Shown: positions 1 to 12,045 of the stretch, in pieces
Layout of the letters: the number at the start of each line of letters is the position of its first letter
Position numbering within the stretch: the first letter of the stretch is position 1
Assembly: GCF_000090795.2 (NCBI RefSeq)
Contig: NW_003546477.1
Coordinates: 117,260 to 140,147 of the forward strand
From: Amphimedon queenslandica
Lineage: Eukaryota; Porifera; Demospongiae; Haplosclerida; Niphatidae
Length of the DNA: 22,888 nt
Reading direction: 5' to 3'
Notes under the pieces: generated by a model
Told to the model about the DNA's origin: nothing
Seen by the model: only the letters and a program-made list of their open reading frames with translations
The model's database searches: none
Program-made: the position numbers and the translations under genes

Positions 1-510
1 GTAGCATAAGTACATCAATATGTATCAGAAAATGTAATAAAAATTGGGGGTGATTTCGGAGCCATTTTTTGGAAAAAACCATGGGCTATAGCCTTGGGTA
101 TTTTTTAGATTTTACCTCATTTTTTTAAATGGCCGTAACTCAAAAATTTGAAGTCGGAATCAGCTCAAACTTTCTAGATAGCATAAGTACATCAATATGT
201 ATCAGAAAATGTAATAAAAATTGGGGGTGATTTCAGAGCCATTTTTTGGAAAAAAACCATGGGCTATAGCCTTGGGTATTTTTTAGATTTTAGCTCATTT
301 TTTAAAATGGCCGTAACTCAAAAAATTAAAGTCAGAATCAACTCAAACTTTCTACACAGCATAAATACATCAATATGTATCAGAAAATGTAATAAAAATT
401 GGGGGTGATTTCGGAGCCATTTTTGGAAAAAACCATGGGCTATAGCCTTGGGTATTTTTCAGATTTAGGCCAATTTCTTAAAATGGCCGTAGCTCAAAAA
501 CTGAATAATA
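1..510. repeat. ~178-bp tandem repeat, about 2.8 units
   Basis: Three consecutive units begin near positions 4, 181 and 359, each with gcataa(g/a)tacatcaatatg. Each unit also contains a gggggtgattt block, a catgggctatagccttgg block and an aatggccgt(a) block. The spacing is 177-178 bp and the units differ at only a few positions. The array probably continues beyond the left edge. The same family is found inverted at 20215-20648. A short open frame over the third unit is only the repeat read through and has no coding support. Confidence 0.9.
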
Positions 511-1100
511 AGTTTCAGCCCATGCAACAACATAAGGACATCAAAGGACATCAATACAATGCCAGTAATCCAGAGAATTTAATATAGAAATGGAGCAAAG
601 CACTTGCTAGTCTTAACAATAATTAGGACCCCATCAACATGTGTACATAGAACTGCTAGATGAAAGCATGTAACAGTATAGTAATTGCATGAACTTCATT
701 TGATCTACACCAAACAAATATGAGAGAGGAGTTGTGTTACAACACCAGTAGGAGTTTCTCTTAACACTGGTAATTCTACATGTAACAGTACATTGGTATG
801 TTAATAAAATCCAATTGTTATACATAACAAAACTTAATAGTACATGTAATTTAAGCCAAAAATGTGAACCACAAAATTTATGGCACATGTACTGCATATT
901 AGGAGTTCATAGTATCCATTGCTGTGTGTGTGTGTGTGTGTACAGTAATATGTACATGTATATGGAGATACATTTTCACAGCATCCAATGATGAGTGCTT
1001 AATAGAATTACAAAGACTATGTTATAGCAACACAAAAAATAATGAAATTATAAAAATATACATGCACCGTACATGTATCTGTTGTTCAAGATTAGTACAC
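511..1100. other. Non-coding stretch, probable gene A intron 2
   Basis: AT-rich sequence with a short (GT)n run near 922-940 and scattered TACATG motifs. I see no exon, RNA gene or recognisable element. By analogy with genes B and C it should lie inside intron 2 of gene A, whose third exon would be to the left of this window. Confidence 0.4.
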
Positions 1101-1345
1101 TTTATAATGAGGACACTTTTATAATGAGGACACTTTTATAATAAGGACACTTTTATAATGAGGACACCTTTATAATGAGGACACCTTTATAATGAGGACA
1201 CTTTTATAATGAGGACACTTTTATAATGAGGACACTTTTATAATGAGGACACTTTTATAATGAGGACACTTTTATAATGAGGACACTTTTATAATGAAGA
1301 CACCTTTATAATGAGGACACCTTTATAATGAGGACATTTTGTAAT
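1101..1345. repeat. 17-bp minisatellite, about 14 units
   Basis: The unit ttttataatgaggacac recurs at exact 17-bp spacing from about 1104 to 1325. A few units carry single changes, such as ataag for atgag and a c for t at the first base. There are no variable spacers, so this is not a CRISPR-like array. The repeat decays on the right into taatgtccc and aaatgaggacacc. Confidence 0.93.
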
Positions 1346-1398
1346 GTCCCAATTGGTACAAGCCTATACAAAAGTACCTCTAAAATGAGGACACCTCT

Positions 1399-1536
1399 GT
1401 ATTAAGGACAGGTAGTGTGGGCCCAATGGTGTCCTTAATAAAGAGGCTACACTGTACATGTATTAAGGACAGGTAGTGTGGGCCCAATGGTGTCCTTAAT
1501 AAAGAGGCTACACTGTACATGTATTAAGGACAGGTA
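1399..1536. repeat. 61-bp tandem repeat, about 2.2 units
   Basis: The block attaaggacaggtagtgtgg starts at 1401, 1462 and 1523, and the two full units are essentially identical. Each unit contains both aaggaca and tgtcctt, so it is partly self-complementary. The ggacac/gtgtcc words are shared with the adjacent 17-bp minisatellite and with the element at 22000-22165. Confidence 0.9.
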
Positions 1537-2312
1537 AGTATTAAGATAATGTATTAAGATAGTACATGTATATGTATGATGTGATTGCACTTCAGTTCAA
1601 CAACTGGAGATGGATTAATCCCATTTTCATGATTACATTACAATAAGAACAAGAACAAAAAAAGACTTCCCCATATTGAGCAACGACACCATGCAGGTTA
1701 TGTTAATCCTGTGGTTAACCTCACTACAACAATGAAACAATGCCAGAACAGGAAATATGAAGATAGAAACAAATATAACTTTGTACAAAAGAAAACATTT
1801 ATGTCATGGTCAAGTAGAGCAAGATCCACTTTAAGGCCACCATACACCAGACAATGCTATAGCAGGGAATCTGTGCCTACTTTGATCTTCAAGCAACACT
1901 GTTGCCTAGAATAGAAACTTGTTCTATTCTAGGTAGAACACTGCTTACAATATCAAAGTTATAAAACAGACTGGAAGCAATAGAATTGCTTGGTGTTAAT
2001 TTATACATTTACACTGGTAGTGAGAATGAGAATAGGCACATTTAGTCTGTTCCTATCTTAGGCAATTTAAAAGGTTCTAATTAAACCCAACTTCATCACT
2101 AAATTATTATAATATAATATTGAGTTACAGAAACACATTAGGACAAGATTTGTATCTCTAAACATTGTCTGATACTAGAGTAGAAAAACTACATGTACAG
2201 TGCCAATTCTAGGAAGGATACTGTAGACTCTTAAAATACTACTGATACAATCCTAATCATCATTATTACAACTATTACTACAGCAATAGAGCAATAGTAC
2301 TGCTATACTTAC
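1537..2312. other. Non-coding stretch, probable gene A intron 2
   Basis: AT-rich sequence immediately downstream, in the minus sense, of the exon 2 splice donor of gene A. I find no GT7-type exon or recognisable element on either strand. A 67-codon open frame at 1711-1914 on the plus strand has no domain or composition that supports it. Confidence 0.45.
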
Positions 2313-2993
2313 TGTCTCTAGTCCTGGATGGCAGCCACCTGTCATAACTTCAGCATAACATTTTCCAAGGCCCTTGTCCCACGAGTAGATTGCTGGAGCC
2401 CACTTAATGCACTCTTCATATGACGTTATTAACTTCTTTAAAGCTTTCTTGCTTAGTAGCACGCCTCCTTTTTTCGAACAATACGTAAAAGCGTCCGATA
2501 TTTCGAGCGAAGAAGCCCCAACGTAAGAAGCCTCGGGAGGTAGAGAGTCTAGAAAGTTCTGAAACGAGTAATAGTTTATGTAAACCTTATCGGAAGCGAG
2601 TAAGAACCACTCTGAGGCATTGTAGACGCTCTCGTGAAGATAGCGTAATATCTGTAGCATCTCAAGCGTGGTTGGATGATTATTCAATTTCGGTAATTTA
2701 AACTGGCGGTTTACCATCACGCCAGGCGGAACTGATAAAGTCTCGGTACTATCGTCAACGAATATTACCAGCTGGGAGACAATTCGACCCCAAGTGTTTG
2801 CAGCCGCGCTGATTGAATCAGGTGTGCTGTCTTCTGATGGTAGGAGGGCTATTGTTAGTGAGTTCTCAATAGTAGAGGAGGGAAAGGAGGAGGAGGAGCC
2901 AGAGGAAGGGAGGGCTGAGGGGTGGGCAGGGAAGTCTTGCCGCTTTTCTGTTTTATTCAATATATCTTTCATCTGAGAAAGAGAGAGAGGGGG

Positions 2994-3033
<40 letters not shown>

Positions 3034-3519
3034 GAGAGAGAGAGAGGGAGAGAGATCATACATATATATATACAGTTTATTATGTCCTTCCTAATACAAT
3101 TTTGAGTTGACATTACATCAAAATAAAATACTATAGTCACGCAGGGCCTGACCCTAATAAAACACTACATATTGCAGATCCTGTACAGTACAAGTTTAAA
3201 AATGAATCCCCATTAATTAGGAATGTTAAACACTACTCAAAAAGAGAATCCAGTTTAACATTTTCCTTGGCAAAAGTAGTAATAACACTAACTTGATACC
3301 CTCAAAAAATCCAATACACAACACACACACAGTTTGGGCACACAAGCTCCTTACATCAATAATTCTAGTTTCAGTTCCAAACATGTCTCTTTTATGGTAT
3401 GGCCTCAACTCATTGCAAGCTGCAGATAGCGTGTAGGTGATGGAAGAACCGAGGAAAGCACCAATCCCAATCCCAAATAATAGGAAGATGAGTCTACCAC
3501 GAAAGAGTCGGCCGAACAT
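2313..3519 (-). CDS. Gene A: chondroitin synthase/CHPF-like glycosyltransferase, N-terminal part (partial)
   Basis: Two exons are visible: 3519-3355 (55 residues) and 2972-2313 (220 residues). They are joined across a 382-bp phase-0 intron with donor GTAAGG and a CT-rich acceptor. Exon 1 starts at the first in-frame ATG and gives a short basic head and a hydrophobic signal-anchor (about residues 9-31), typical of a Golgi type II enzyme. Exon 2 is the GT31-like domain: an ANTWG segment, then EWFLLASDKVYIN at the place where active GT31 enzymes have a DDD-type motif, followed by conserved Cys residues. Only SDK (182-184) occupies the metal site, so GlcA-transferase activity is doubtful. Exon 2 ends at a consensus GTAAGT donor. 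The GT7 exon that follows in genes B and C is not found in the remaining 2.3 kb, so the gene either continues off the left edge or is truncated. Confidence 0.82.
2973..3056. repeat. GA microsatellite (CT in the sense of gene A) at the intron 1 acceptor
   Basis: An interrupted (GA)n run on the plus strand. On the gene's strand it is a CT-rich tract that ends directly at the AG before exon 2 of gene A, so it serves as the polypyrimidine tract. Confidence 0.85.
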
Positions 3520-3895
3520 AGCGTCTTGGTTGACAGTCGCTAGCAACGACCGGGCTTAAGAGAAGGAGGTGGAATAGAAGCTGGTTCGTTATATACGTAG
3601 AATGATTGTTGTAGTTTGTTGGACTCAGAGCTATTCAGAAAGAAAGAGGAGGAGGCGTCGAGGCGAGATGGTACATTAATGAAAAAATACTCAAAATAAG
3701 TATAAGTTACTGTTTAATTTTACTTTTTCCGTATAATTAGAAATGGCCTGATTTAGAACCACGCCCAAAGAAAAATAATTACCTTTTTAAGGCTTTTTAA
3801 TTATTTTTTTGTAAATTCAATTTTTATCACATTAAAATAATAATAATAATTAATATAACGATATAATAATAATTATTCGAAATGATTCATAAACG
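3520..3895. other. Intergenic spacer between the stop of gene B and the start of gene A
   Basis: About 376 bp. The left part holds the 5' flank of gene A. The right part is very AT-rich and should be the 3' UTR and terminator region of gene B. A minus-strand ATTAAA at 3801-3796 is a possible poly(A) signal for gene B, about 95 nt past its stop. No other gene is visible. Confidence 0.5.
3589..3595 (-). promoter_or_regulatory. Possible TATA box of gene A
   Basis: The minus strand reads TATATAA, about 70 bp upstream of the ATG at 3519. The position suits a core promoter with a short 5' UTR. AT-rich sequence produces such matches by chance, so this is weak evidence. Confidence 0.3.
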
Positions 3896-5384
3896 TCATA
3901 GTAACAACGAAGGTTTAGTCTCAGTTAAATTAAATATATATCTGGCTAATGTTCTTCTATCGCCTAGAGCTTCAATTTTATTTGATTCACAGTGCGACTT
4001 CATATGTCTTCGAACACTCCTAGTAGAGCAATCCCTTTCATGCCAATGATGAATGAGACCTTTATCAGGTGCCCTAAACAGGACTAGACCTTTGCTTTTT
4101 AAACGTTGTAAAAAGTCTAAATCTTCCCCGCCCCACCCCCTCATTCTAATATTGAGCCCCCCGACGTAGAGATAGTCGGATTTATAAATACAGAGCATTC
4201 CGTAGTTATAGCTGCCCCAATGTCCCGTTTGCCTGTTTAGTGGTAGATTCGACGAGTGGTGAACTTTGGTGTAAAGCTTTGGGTTATAAAGCTTGACGAC
4301 GGAAGGTAAGTAAACTTGGGAACCCTGTATTGTGTTTCTCCGACAACGATCGTAGAAATGGGACTCTATATTTAAGTCAACGTCACAGAAGAAGGCTAGA
4401 TCAGAGCGTTTGAGGGTTGATATGCCTTGGTGGAGAGCTTTAGCACGCGAGAAACGTCCTTTGCCTTTCACGACAGTGATGGACGCTCTCTTGTATTTGG
4501 TCGTGATTTTATTCACTTTCTCCCTCATCTTCTCAAAGTCCGTCTTCTTGTAAACAATTAGAATAAGGTGTATCGAGTTTTTGAGGGATTTCTTGAGATA
4601 AGTTTGAATAAATTTGATACATTTCCCGTTTGAATTAGATATCGGTACAATGACATTCACGACCTCACTCAAATCATCTTTATCAACTTGTGCGGTTACG
4701 TTTGGTAAAAATGGCTGCAACAATCTGACCCGATCGTTAACAATTAATTTAGAGTTACCAAATTGAGCGTCAAGTATGTACTCGCTCCCTTTTAAGACGT
4801 TCTGTCTCATGTAGCCGTTTATTACGGCGGTGAGTTTTAGATCAGGTAGTTGATATTTCTCTTGTACAACAGTTTCTGCTACCGAAGTCACCATCTCAAT
4901 GTCCGTGGAAGCGACCCTGTCGTCCGATATTTGAACAGAAGGCTCGGTTTTATGACCAGCGTATATATTCTCGGCGTCGAAATAATCCCACGAAGGCATC
5001 ATGTCGTAACGGCGCCATTTCTGAGTCTGTTTCTTACGGTATCTCTCATACAAAGGTTTCGAGATATCCCGAGCTATATTCTCACAGTCTTTAGTGACGG
5101 TTTGATGATCGAAAGCAAAATGAGAGAGCTCTTCGCACGTGTAATGCACTATCTTACGAAGTGATTCTGCTTTAGCGAGGTATCTCTTCATCTGTAGGGA
5201 GTTGTAATAGTAATGGAGCAAGTTCATGTGGTCATAAGTGGTGACTGGCGATACTGAGAAGGCAGAGGAATAGATTGAGTTATTAGAAGACCATAAGACG
5301 GCTGGGGATAAAGATTGATGCTGATCATCGTTTAAAAAATACTAGAGAAAAAAGAAGGGAAAGAAAGAGTGTAAAAATATATAC

Positions 5385-5433
<49 letters not shown>

Positions 5434-6770
5434 GGCTCAATTCACGCCAGTACACAACATCAAAGAAGTTATTACATTAAAATTTTTGGGGGAATTGGCA
5501 GAAGAATGAGACTATTTGCCACACATTACAAGAATACTACGACTACTCTTACAACATACATGTACAGTACATGTACACATTACATCCTTTTGTAGCTTAA
5601 GTTTATTGTTAGACTGTACCAGGATGTCTTGTCTTCCAGTGATCGGTTGCGTTATGGCTAGGAGCAAGGTCTGTACATGCACATGTACATTTATAAGGAA
5701 TTGCAATACACACACATCTGCATAAATGGTCTCATGATTCATACATCTGTACATGTACATGTACATGTAAAGAAAATTATTACACATGCTTGATGAATTG
5801 AATTAAACGTATGGTACTACATGTACATGTATATTATACGCTTGTACAGTCCTACAGCGAAATTCTAAATACATGTACATGTACCACGCCTTTGGCTTAA
5901 AAATTTACACTCGATAGATATTGACATGAAACAAATACTACGATACTTAACACAAACATGTTCACTTTATTATCTTATCTTACTCATTCCAAAATCAATA
6001 ACATTATACTCTCTCCCTCTCTCTCTCTCCCCCATCTCTCCCTCTCTCTCTCTCTCCCCTCTCTCTTTCTCCCTCCCTCTCTCTCTCCCCACATTCCTTA
6101 CCCGACTAATATTCAAACACTTTATTCCCAGTGTTTTCCTAAGGCACTGCCCAAGCATAACATCCCAATAATATCTCTTGCTCCAGCCAATACAATTATT
6201 AATATTCTCAATGACTTTACTCAACGTTTGAACGCTAATAAGGACACCGGAATCAGCCCCACAAAACTCGTGGAGACCGAAACTCTTTGAGAACCCAGCA
6301 TAGATAAGCTCCTCGTTTTCTTGAGCTAACTTGTGTATGACATCTTCGAATGAGTACATATTAACGTAGGCGTTATCAGAAATAATGAGAAAATATTCAT
6401 AATTCCTTGCATAGTTCTCATAAAGATGATGAAGGACGTGGACGATTTCGTTTAAACTTGGATAGTAGGTCTCTGGCCTTAGCTCCGTCACAAAGCTACG
6501 GTCGGTATACAGCTGTGAATTATTAGTATTATTAGAAAGGAAAACAGCCATGTTGGTGACCGTGCTCGCCCACGTGTTGTATATAGAGAAGACGTTTTCG
6601 AGATGAGTAAGGTTCGATGGTATAATGGAAACAAATACAGACGTGCGATGAAGAGTTTGGTAATTATATTTGATGGAGTCGTCATGGGGTGTTGATAGTC
6701 TGGGGAAATGGTTTCTATGCAATAATTGAGGTACGTGATCATTGTTTTCCTGTAAAGAGAGAAGGAGAGA

Positions 6771-6802
<32 letters not shown>

Positions 6803-7020
6803 GGAAAGAGAGGGAGAGAGGGGGGAGAGAGAGAGACAGAGAGAGACAGAGAGAGACAAAGAGAGAGAGAGAGAGAGTAGGAAGGAGGAATTGAAAAAGT
6901 AAATAAAGAATAATAATAATAATTGTGATATCATTAAAGTACATTTTATACATGTGACCACACTGTTGACATAATCATCAACGCAATAAATATAAGGGGA
7001 AAGGCATTCAATTTCTTCAT
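3896..7020 (-). CDS. Gene B: chondroitin synthase/CHPF-like glycosyltransferase
   Basis: Three exons: 7020-6952 (23 residues), 6749-6102 (216) and 5341-3896 (481 plus TGA), joined by phase-0 introns for a 720-residue protein. Exon 1 encodes only MKK and a hydrophobic run, a signal-anchor or signal peptide; it is the least certain exon. Exon 2 is the GT31-like domain with YNTW and FLIISDNAYVN; SDN (147-149) replaces the usual acidic triplet. Exon 3 is the GT7-like GalNAc-transferase domain, with DVD at 559-561, WGGED at 642-646 and HWH at 671-673, all as expected for a metal-dependent CHSY/CHPF/CSGALNACT C-terminal domain. Family role: transfer of sugars to a growing chondroitin-type chain in the Golgi lumen. 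Length is close to human CHPF/CHSY (about 775-800). GalNAc transfer looks feasible. GlcA transfer by the N-terminal domain is doubtful. Confidence 0.87.
5382..5431. repeat. (TAA)n microsatellite
   Basis: About 16 uninterrupted TAA units within intron 2 of gene B. Confidence 0.9.
6008..6090. repeat. CT-rich microsatellite next to the gene B intron 2 donor
   Basis: An interrupted (CT)n run on the plus strand, so GA-rich on the transcribed sense. It starts about 11 nt inside the donor at 6101. Unlike the other tracts in this window it lies at a 5' splice site. Confidence 0.85.
6752..6882. repeat. GA microsatellite (CT in the sense of gene B) at the intron 1 acceptor
   Basis: An interrupted (GA)n run that reads as a CT tract ending in TTTACAG at exon 2 of gene B. 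It sits in the position equivalent to the tracts in genes A and C. Confidence 0.85.
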
Positions 7021-7698
<678 letters not shown>

Positions 7699-10600
7699 CT
7701 AAGTCAACTCAGGATGCTTCTCCATAATGTCATAAATATACCTAGCAAGCTCAGTCTTATCCCCTAAAGCTTCTGCTCTCGACTTGATACAAGACTCTCG
7801 ATTGTACTTATTCGTAGTATCCTGAGCACACACATTAGGATGCCATCGATGTATAAGCCCTGTGTCTGGACTCTGCAACACTTCTAATTTGCTTTTTAGA
7901 ACTTTTTCAAAGAAATCAACGTCTTCGCCTCCCCATCCAAGCATCTCTGTGTTCAGACCTCCAATGGCGTCATAATCCGACTTGTAAATACAGAGCATTC
8001 CGTATCCATAGTTGACCCAATGGCCCTGCTTACGGGATATTTTTCTATTGTTGACTGGTACGAATTTCGGATTATAAAGTTTGAAAACTTCTGGGTAATA
8101 CACCATTCGGCCTTCGACGGTGTTCCGGCGGCAGCGATCCAAGAATGGTCGCTCGATCGTCATGTCGACGTCACAGAAGAAAGTCAAATCTCCACTCTCA
8201 AGTGATTTCATGCCTTGATCAAGAGCCTTTGCACGTGAAAAAGTCCCCACACCTTTCACAATGCTAATTTCGGCTTCGGCATAGGTCTTTTTATACATGT
8301 CGACTTTCTCCTCTATCTCTATGAGGTCTTTGTCGCCGAAGACAACCAAAACAAGGTGAGTTGCTTCTTTTGTAGCTAACGAGACATTAGCAAACATCCC
8401 AAGGAACTCAAAGCAGCGATGAGTAACGTCAGAAATAGGTACCACGATGTGAACTTTCTCGTCTTTATCGTTTTTCGAGGACTGCAATATGAAATTAGAA
8501 GCCAGGGGTCTCAGTATTCTCACTCTTTCGTTAAACATCCGTCTCCCTCGTCTTCTCTCCATGAATGTGGCATCGATAATATACTCGTTGCCTTGTAGAG
8601 GGTCGTGTCGTACATACCCATTATGAAGACGCTTAAATTTCACGCGTACTGGATGATGCCTCTTATTCACAACATGAACTGCCTCTTGAATGGCTCTCTT
8701 CAGCTCCAGAGAATAATACTTGAACGCCTTGACTGATACATAAGGCTCTAGGGTATCGTCCGTGTAGAGATAAAATGGATCGAAATACCTCCAGTGCTGG
8801 TACTGAAACTTGTTTGCGGGTTTGAAGCGTCGGAGAGGAACTCTCTGCTTAATCTCACTATTAGCTTTCTCAGGCTCCTCCTCTTTCTCATCCGGAATGA
8901 CGGCCGAGCAGTCGCTTTGGACCACGTCAGTCTGTAGGATATTTTGAGGCAGCTCTTGGCATGTGTCGCTCATTAGACTGTTAAAGTACGACACTCGATC
9001 CATCGAGCGCTTCAGTTCTATGGACGAGTAGTAGTAATGTAACGTGTACATGTGCTCGGAGCTGACTACGGGAAAGATTGAAAGAGCCTTTGAGAAAATT
9101 GAGTTCGGTTTCCAAAGCTCGTCCGGCGACCTAGAGGTTCTTAACTTGTCGACAACAAAGTGCTGGAGGGAGAAAAAGGAAGAAAAGGGACAATTAAACA
9201 AAATTTGGAACTAAGATGACATGCACTGTACATGTACAAGTACATGACTAACATACATTAGATGCACATGTACATGTACAAGGTAGTCAAAACAGTTAAG
9301 CTAGTACAGATGGCTGATAATAACACACACACACACACGCACACGCCATCAAAATGAAAATACCGAAACATACATGTACATTTATCCTGTTTCAAAACAG
9401 CGTGAACATTACACAGTACATGTACAAATACAATTTTACATGTAGCTTAAACTACCTAAAATACACAAGTACATGTACATGTACAACACATGCTGTACTA
9501 GTTTTTACTATCACTAAATGTACGTGTATAAGTGTAGAACCACAAACTTCCTTCCTTTCTTTCTCTTACTTTTGAAAATATTTTAAAACAGGATAAACCC
9601 AGCGTCTGGTTGATACACTTCCCTAGCCACGAATCCCATGACGGATCACTATTCATCTTAGCACAATCCTTCAATTTGCTACCCAGCTTTACCAATCCTT
9701 CCTGACTGAGCAAGACCCCAGCGTCACTCTTGCAATAATGCGACGGAGTTTCTCCAGCCTCCAGCGACATGTGGCCAGTGTACACAATGTCACGAGGGCC
9801 AGCGTTATCAGAGATCTCATGCAAAGCGTAGATATTAACGTAGACTCTCTCAGAACTTAGCAGGAACCATTTGTACTGCGAGCGGTGATTATCATAAATG
9901 TATTCGATAACGTTGAGAACGCTCGGCCACATTGGAGGCCCAAGGGCGTCCCCGGATGGTTCCAAAACCTTCAATATTTGAGTATTATCGGAACCGGATT
10001 CGACTTGGGTATCCTTTGGGAGAAATATCGCAAGTTTTGATACAGTCTGTCCCCAGGTGTGGGAGATGGAGTCTATGCTTAGTTTTATATCGTCTGTGGG
10101 GAGGACTCCAACGTAGAGTAGATTCTTTAGGTGGTGTTCGCTGATCGAATGGATCCCGTGAGAGGCTGGGACGTGGGGAGCTTCAGCTCTGAGGCGATGA
10201 TGAGAAGGGGAATGAGTGGAGTCTATTACTTCATCATTAGACTAGAGAAGGAAAGAGAGAGAGAGAGAGAGGGAGAGAGAGAGAGAGAGAGGGAGAGAGA
10301 GAGAGAGAGAGGGAGAGAGAGAGAGGGAGGGAGAGAGAGGGAGAGAGAGAGAGAGAGAGAGAGAGAACAAATAAAAGAGAAGGAGAGAAGTGAAACTGTA
10401 GCGGGGACTATAGCTAAAACCATAAACATAAACACGAGTTGAATGTCAAGAACACACCAAACACATGTCACCATTCACCAACACAATATACAGTACATGA
10501 ACTACACCCAATCACACAATCACACAATAAGTAAACTGAGGAAACTACTGTATACATGTACATGTACATGTAATAATAGTACATGTAATAGTAAGTAACA

Positions 10601-12045
10601 TGTACATGTAGGTAATGAATATTTAAGGAATTCTAGGAAATCAACACATCACATGCTTAGCACATGACTATACATGCACAGCTCCTGTTGTGATTAAGTT
10701 TTTGATGAAATTAACGATTTATAGACATCATAGAATTAAAAGGAAGATAATTGAAACATTAGCTCTTTGTACATGCTCTTTGTACATGTACATGTATTTT
10801 CAAGAACAAGACAAAGCAACTATTCAACAATACATGTGAGTCAAGGCTGCTACCCACTGCTACTATTAGCAGCTTAGTCATAGTGCCAATTCATATTTCA
10901 ATTAAGGATTATTGTGATGTCACCTGTTGGTGTCTAGGCTACTATAGATTACTGATACAGTGCAGCTGCATTTGTACATGTACATGTACATGTACCACAC
11001 TATCCTGCCTACTGGCCTAAGGGGAGCAGCTATATAACTGCATGCCATCATTGGCAGAAGGTATTGTTTGGCAAATTTTGTTTAATCCTATATTCATTGA
11101 TAATTCATTCTTGTGCCTTGTGTCATCGAGATTAAAGAAAATGGTGGATTTTAGGTTGGTTATTTCTTCATGGAACCACAGAATCACCGAAAATTCCAAC
11201 AAGTCATCTTTATTGTTAGCAGAAACTCGTTACAGTAATGATCATTAATTAGGAGCAGTGATCCAAAACCAACCACTCATTATCAGAGTGATTCTACCAA
11301 CTACATGTATACCAGTACATGTACATGTAAATAAACAACTGTATGTGTACATGTACATGTACATATACATACATCTTATCACATTTATCACAAAGGATAG
11401 GTAACACTAATTTATAGCTGTCATCAATTAGAACCAATTTAGTTTCGTAAAACGAAAAAATTAGATTAGAAAAGGCGATACTATAAATATTGTACAGTCA
11501 TATGGTCACGCACAAGGCGCTTTGTAATAACCTTATTATAATACATACGTCGAACGTCGAATTTAAATCATATATACACAAATACGTACACATACATGTA
11601 CATGAATAAGACTTCCATTGATGGCTGGTATTCAACGGCTAAAGGTACACCAGAAGTGTTAAGTCGGGCCCTTACATCATTTTGATTTTCAAATTGAAAG
11701 CAAAAAACGACCACCTCTGTCACGTTATACATGTACAAAAAGACAGTTTACACAATTGGCCTCCATCTCCCCCACTTTCCAAAATACCCCAGAGCTCACC
11801 TCTCTCACTCTCTCCCTCTCCTCCAAACTTTACATGAGGTGTGTGTAAGGATAAATACTAGGGATTCTCTCACTAACCAGTGGTATTAGCTCTCTTTTGA
11901 CGTTGACAGCACTGGCTGGCTCAACGTGTCGAAAGTCGAAAGTGAGAGTGATAGCGCATCCTAAGACGATCCCCAATGCGTAGCCAAAGAGGAGAACTAA
12001 GCAGCGGCCCTGTCTTAGGTTTCTCCAGCAGAAAATATTCGCCAT
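7699..12045 (-). CDS. Gene C: chondroitin synthase/CHPF-like glycosyltransferase
   Basis: Three exons: 12045-11878 (56 residues), 10241-9570 (224) and 9162-7699 (487 plus stop), for 767 residues. The start is the only ATG in the first exon's open frame. Residues 15-36 form a hydrophobic signal-anchor after a basic head, resembling exon 1 of gene A. The exon 1 donor (GTTAGT) is the weakest junction; I chose it because exon 2 requires phase 0. Exon 2 is the GT31-like domain with SHTWG and WFLLSSERVYVN; SSE (185-187) replaces the acidic triplet. Exon 3 is the GT7-like domain, with DVD at 611-613, WGGED at 690-694 and HRWH at 718-721. Expected role: chain elongation of a chondroitin-type glycosaminoglycan in the Golgi, perhaps as a CHPF-like partner. 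It is head-to-head with the ABC transporter. The specific CHSY, CHPF or CSGALNACT assignment is not settled. Confidence 0.87.
9163..9569. other. Gene C intron 2
   Basis: A 407-bp intron with donor GTAAGA and acceptor CCCTCCAG. It holds a short (CA)n run at about 9324-9340 and dense TACATG repeats at about 9222-9285, 9370-9385, 9414-9440 and 9469-9484. Nothing coding is visible. Confidence 0.75.
10244..10368. repeat. GA microsatellite (CT in the sense of gene C) at the intron 1 acceptor
   Basis: An interrupted (GA)n run, CT-rich in the sense of the gene, ending at the CTAG acceptor of exon 2 of gene C. It matches the tracts before exon 2 of genes A and B. Confidence 0.85.
10369..11877. other. 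Rest of gene C intron 1
   Basis: About 1.5 kb without exons. TACATG clusters lie at about 10554-10610, 10768-10797, 10975-10996 and 11305-11365. Open frames near 11017-11248 on both strands overlap one another and show no domain, so I read them as chance. Confidence 0.6.

Larger units (their letters stand above)
5342..6101. other. Gene B intron 2: microsatellites and TACATG palindromes
   Basis: A 760-bp intron with donor GTAAGG next to 6102 and a TTTTTTCTCTAG acceptor next to 5341. It holds a (TAA)n run at about 5382-5431, clusters of TACATG repeats at about 5555-5580, 5674-5690, 5747-5769, 5818-5832 and 5870-5884, and a CT tract on the plus strand at about 6008-6090, just inside the donor. 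No coding sequence is apparent. Confidence 0.75.

Noticed and set aside
399..587. 62-codon open frame at the left edge
   Set aside because: It reads through the ~178-bp repeat, and other units of the repeat do not keep the frame.
1101..1345. Regularly spaced array resembling CRISPR repeats
   Set aside because: Units abut directly with no variable spacers and the window is animal-like. It is a minisatellite.
1711..1914. 67-codon open frame on the plus strand
   Set aside because: No recognisable domain, start context or neighbouring exon, and it lies in the probable intron of gene A.
3520..3546. Upstream extension of the gene A start
   Set aside because: The extra nine codons would require a TTG start. 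The first ATG is at 3519.
4850..5164. 104-codon plus-strand open frame opposite gene B exon 3
   Set aside because: It is the antisense shadow of a well-supported glycosyltransferase exon.
5970..6961. Long open frames with Leu-Ser runs joined to gene B exon 2
   Set aside because: The Leu-Ser part is the CT microsatellite read through. Splice acceptor CAG at 6750 and donor at 6101 define the exon and exclude the runs.
10131..10474. Open frames with Arg-Glu or Leu-Ser runs on both strands
   Set aside because: They overlap the GA/CT tract and the start of gene C exon 2 in the wrong frame or strand.
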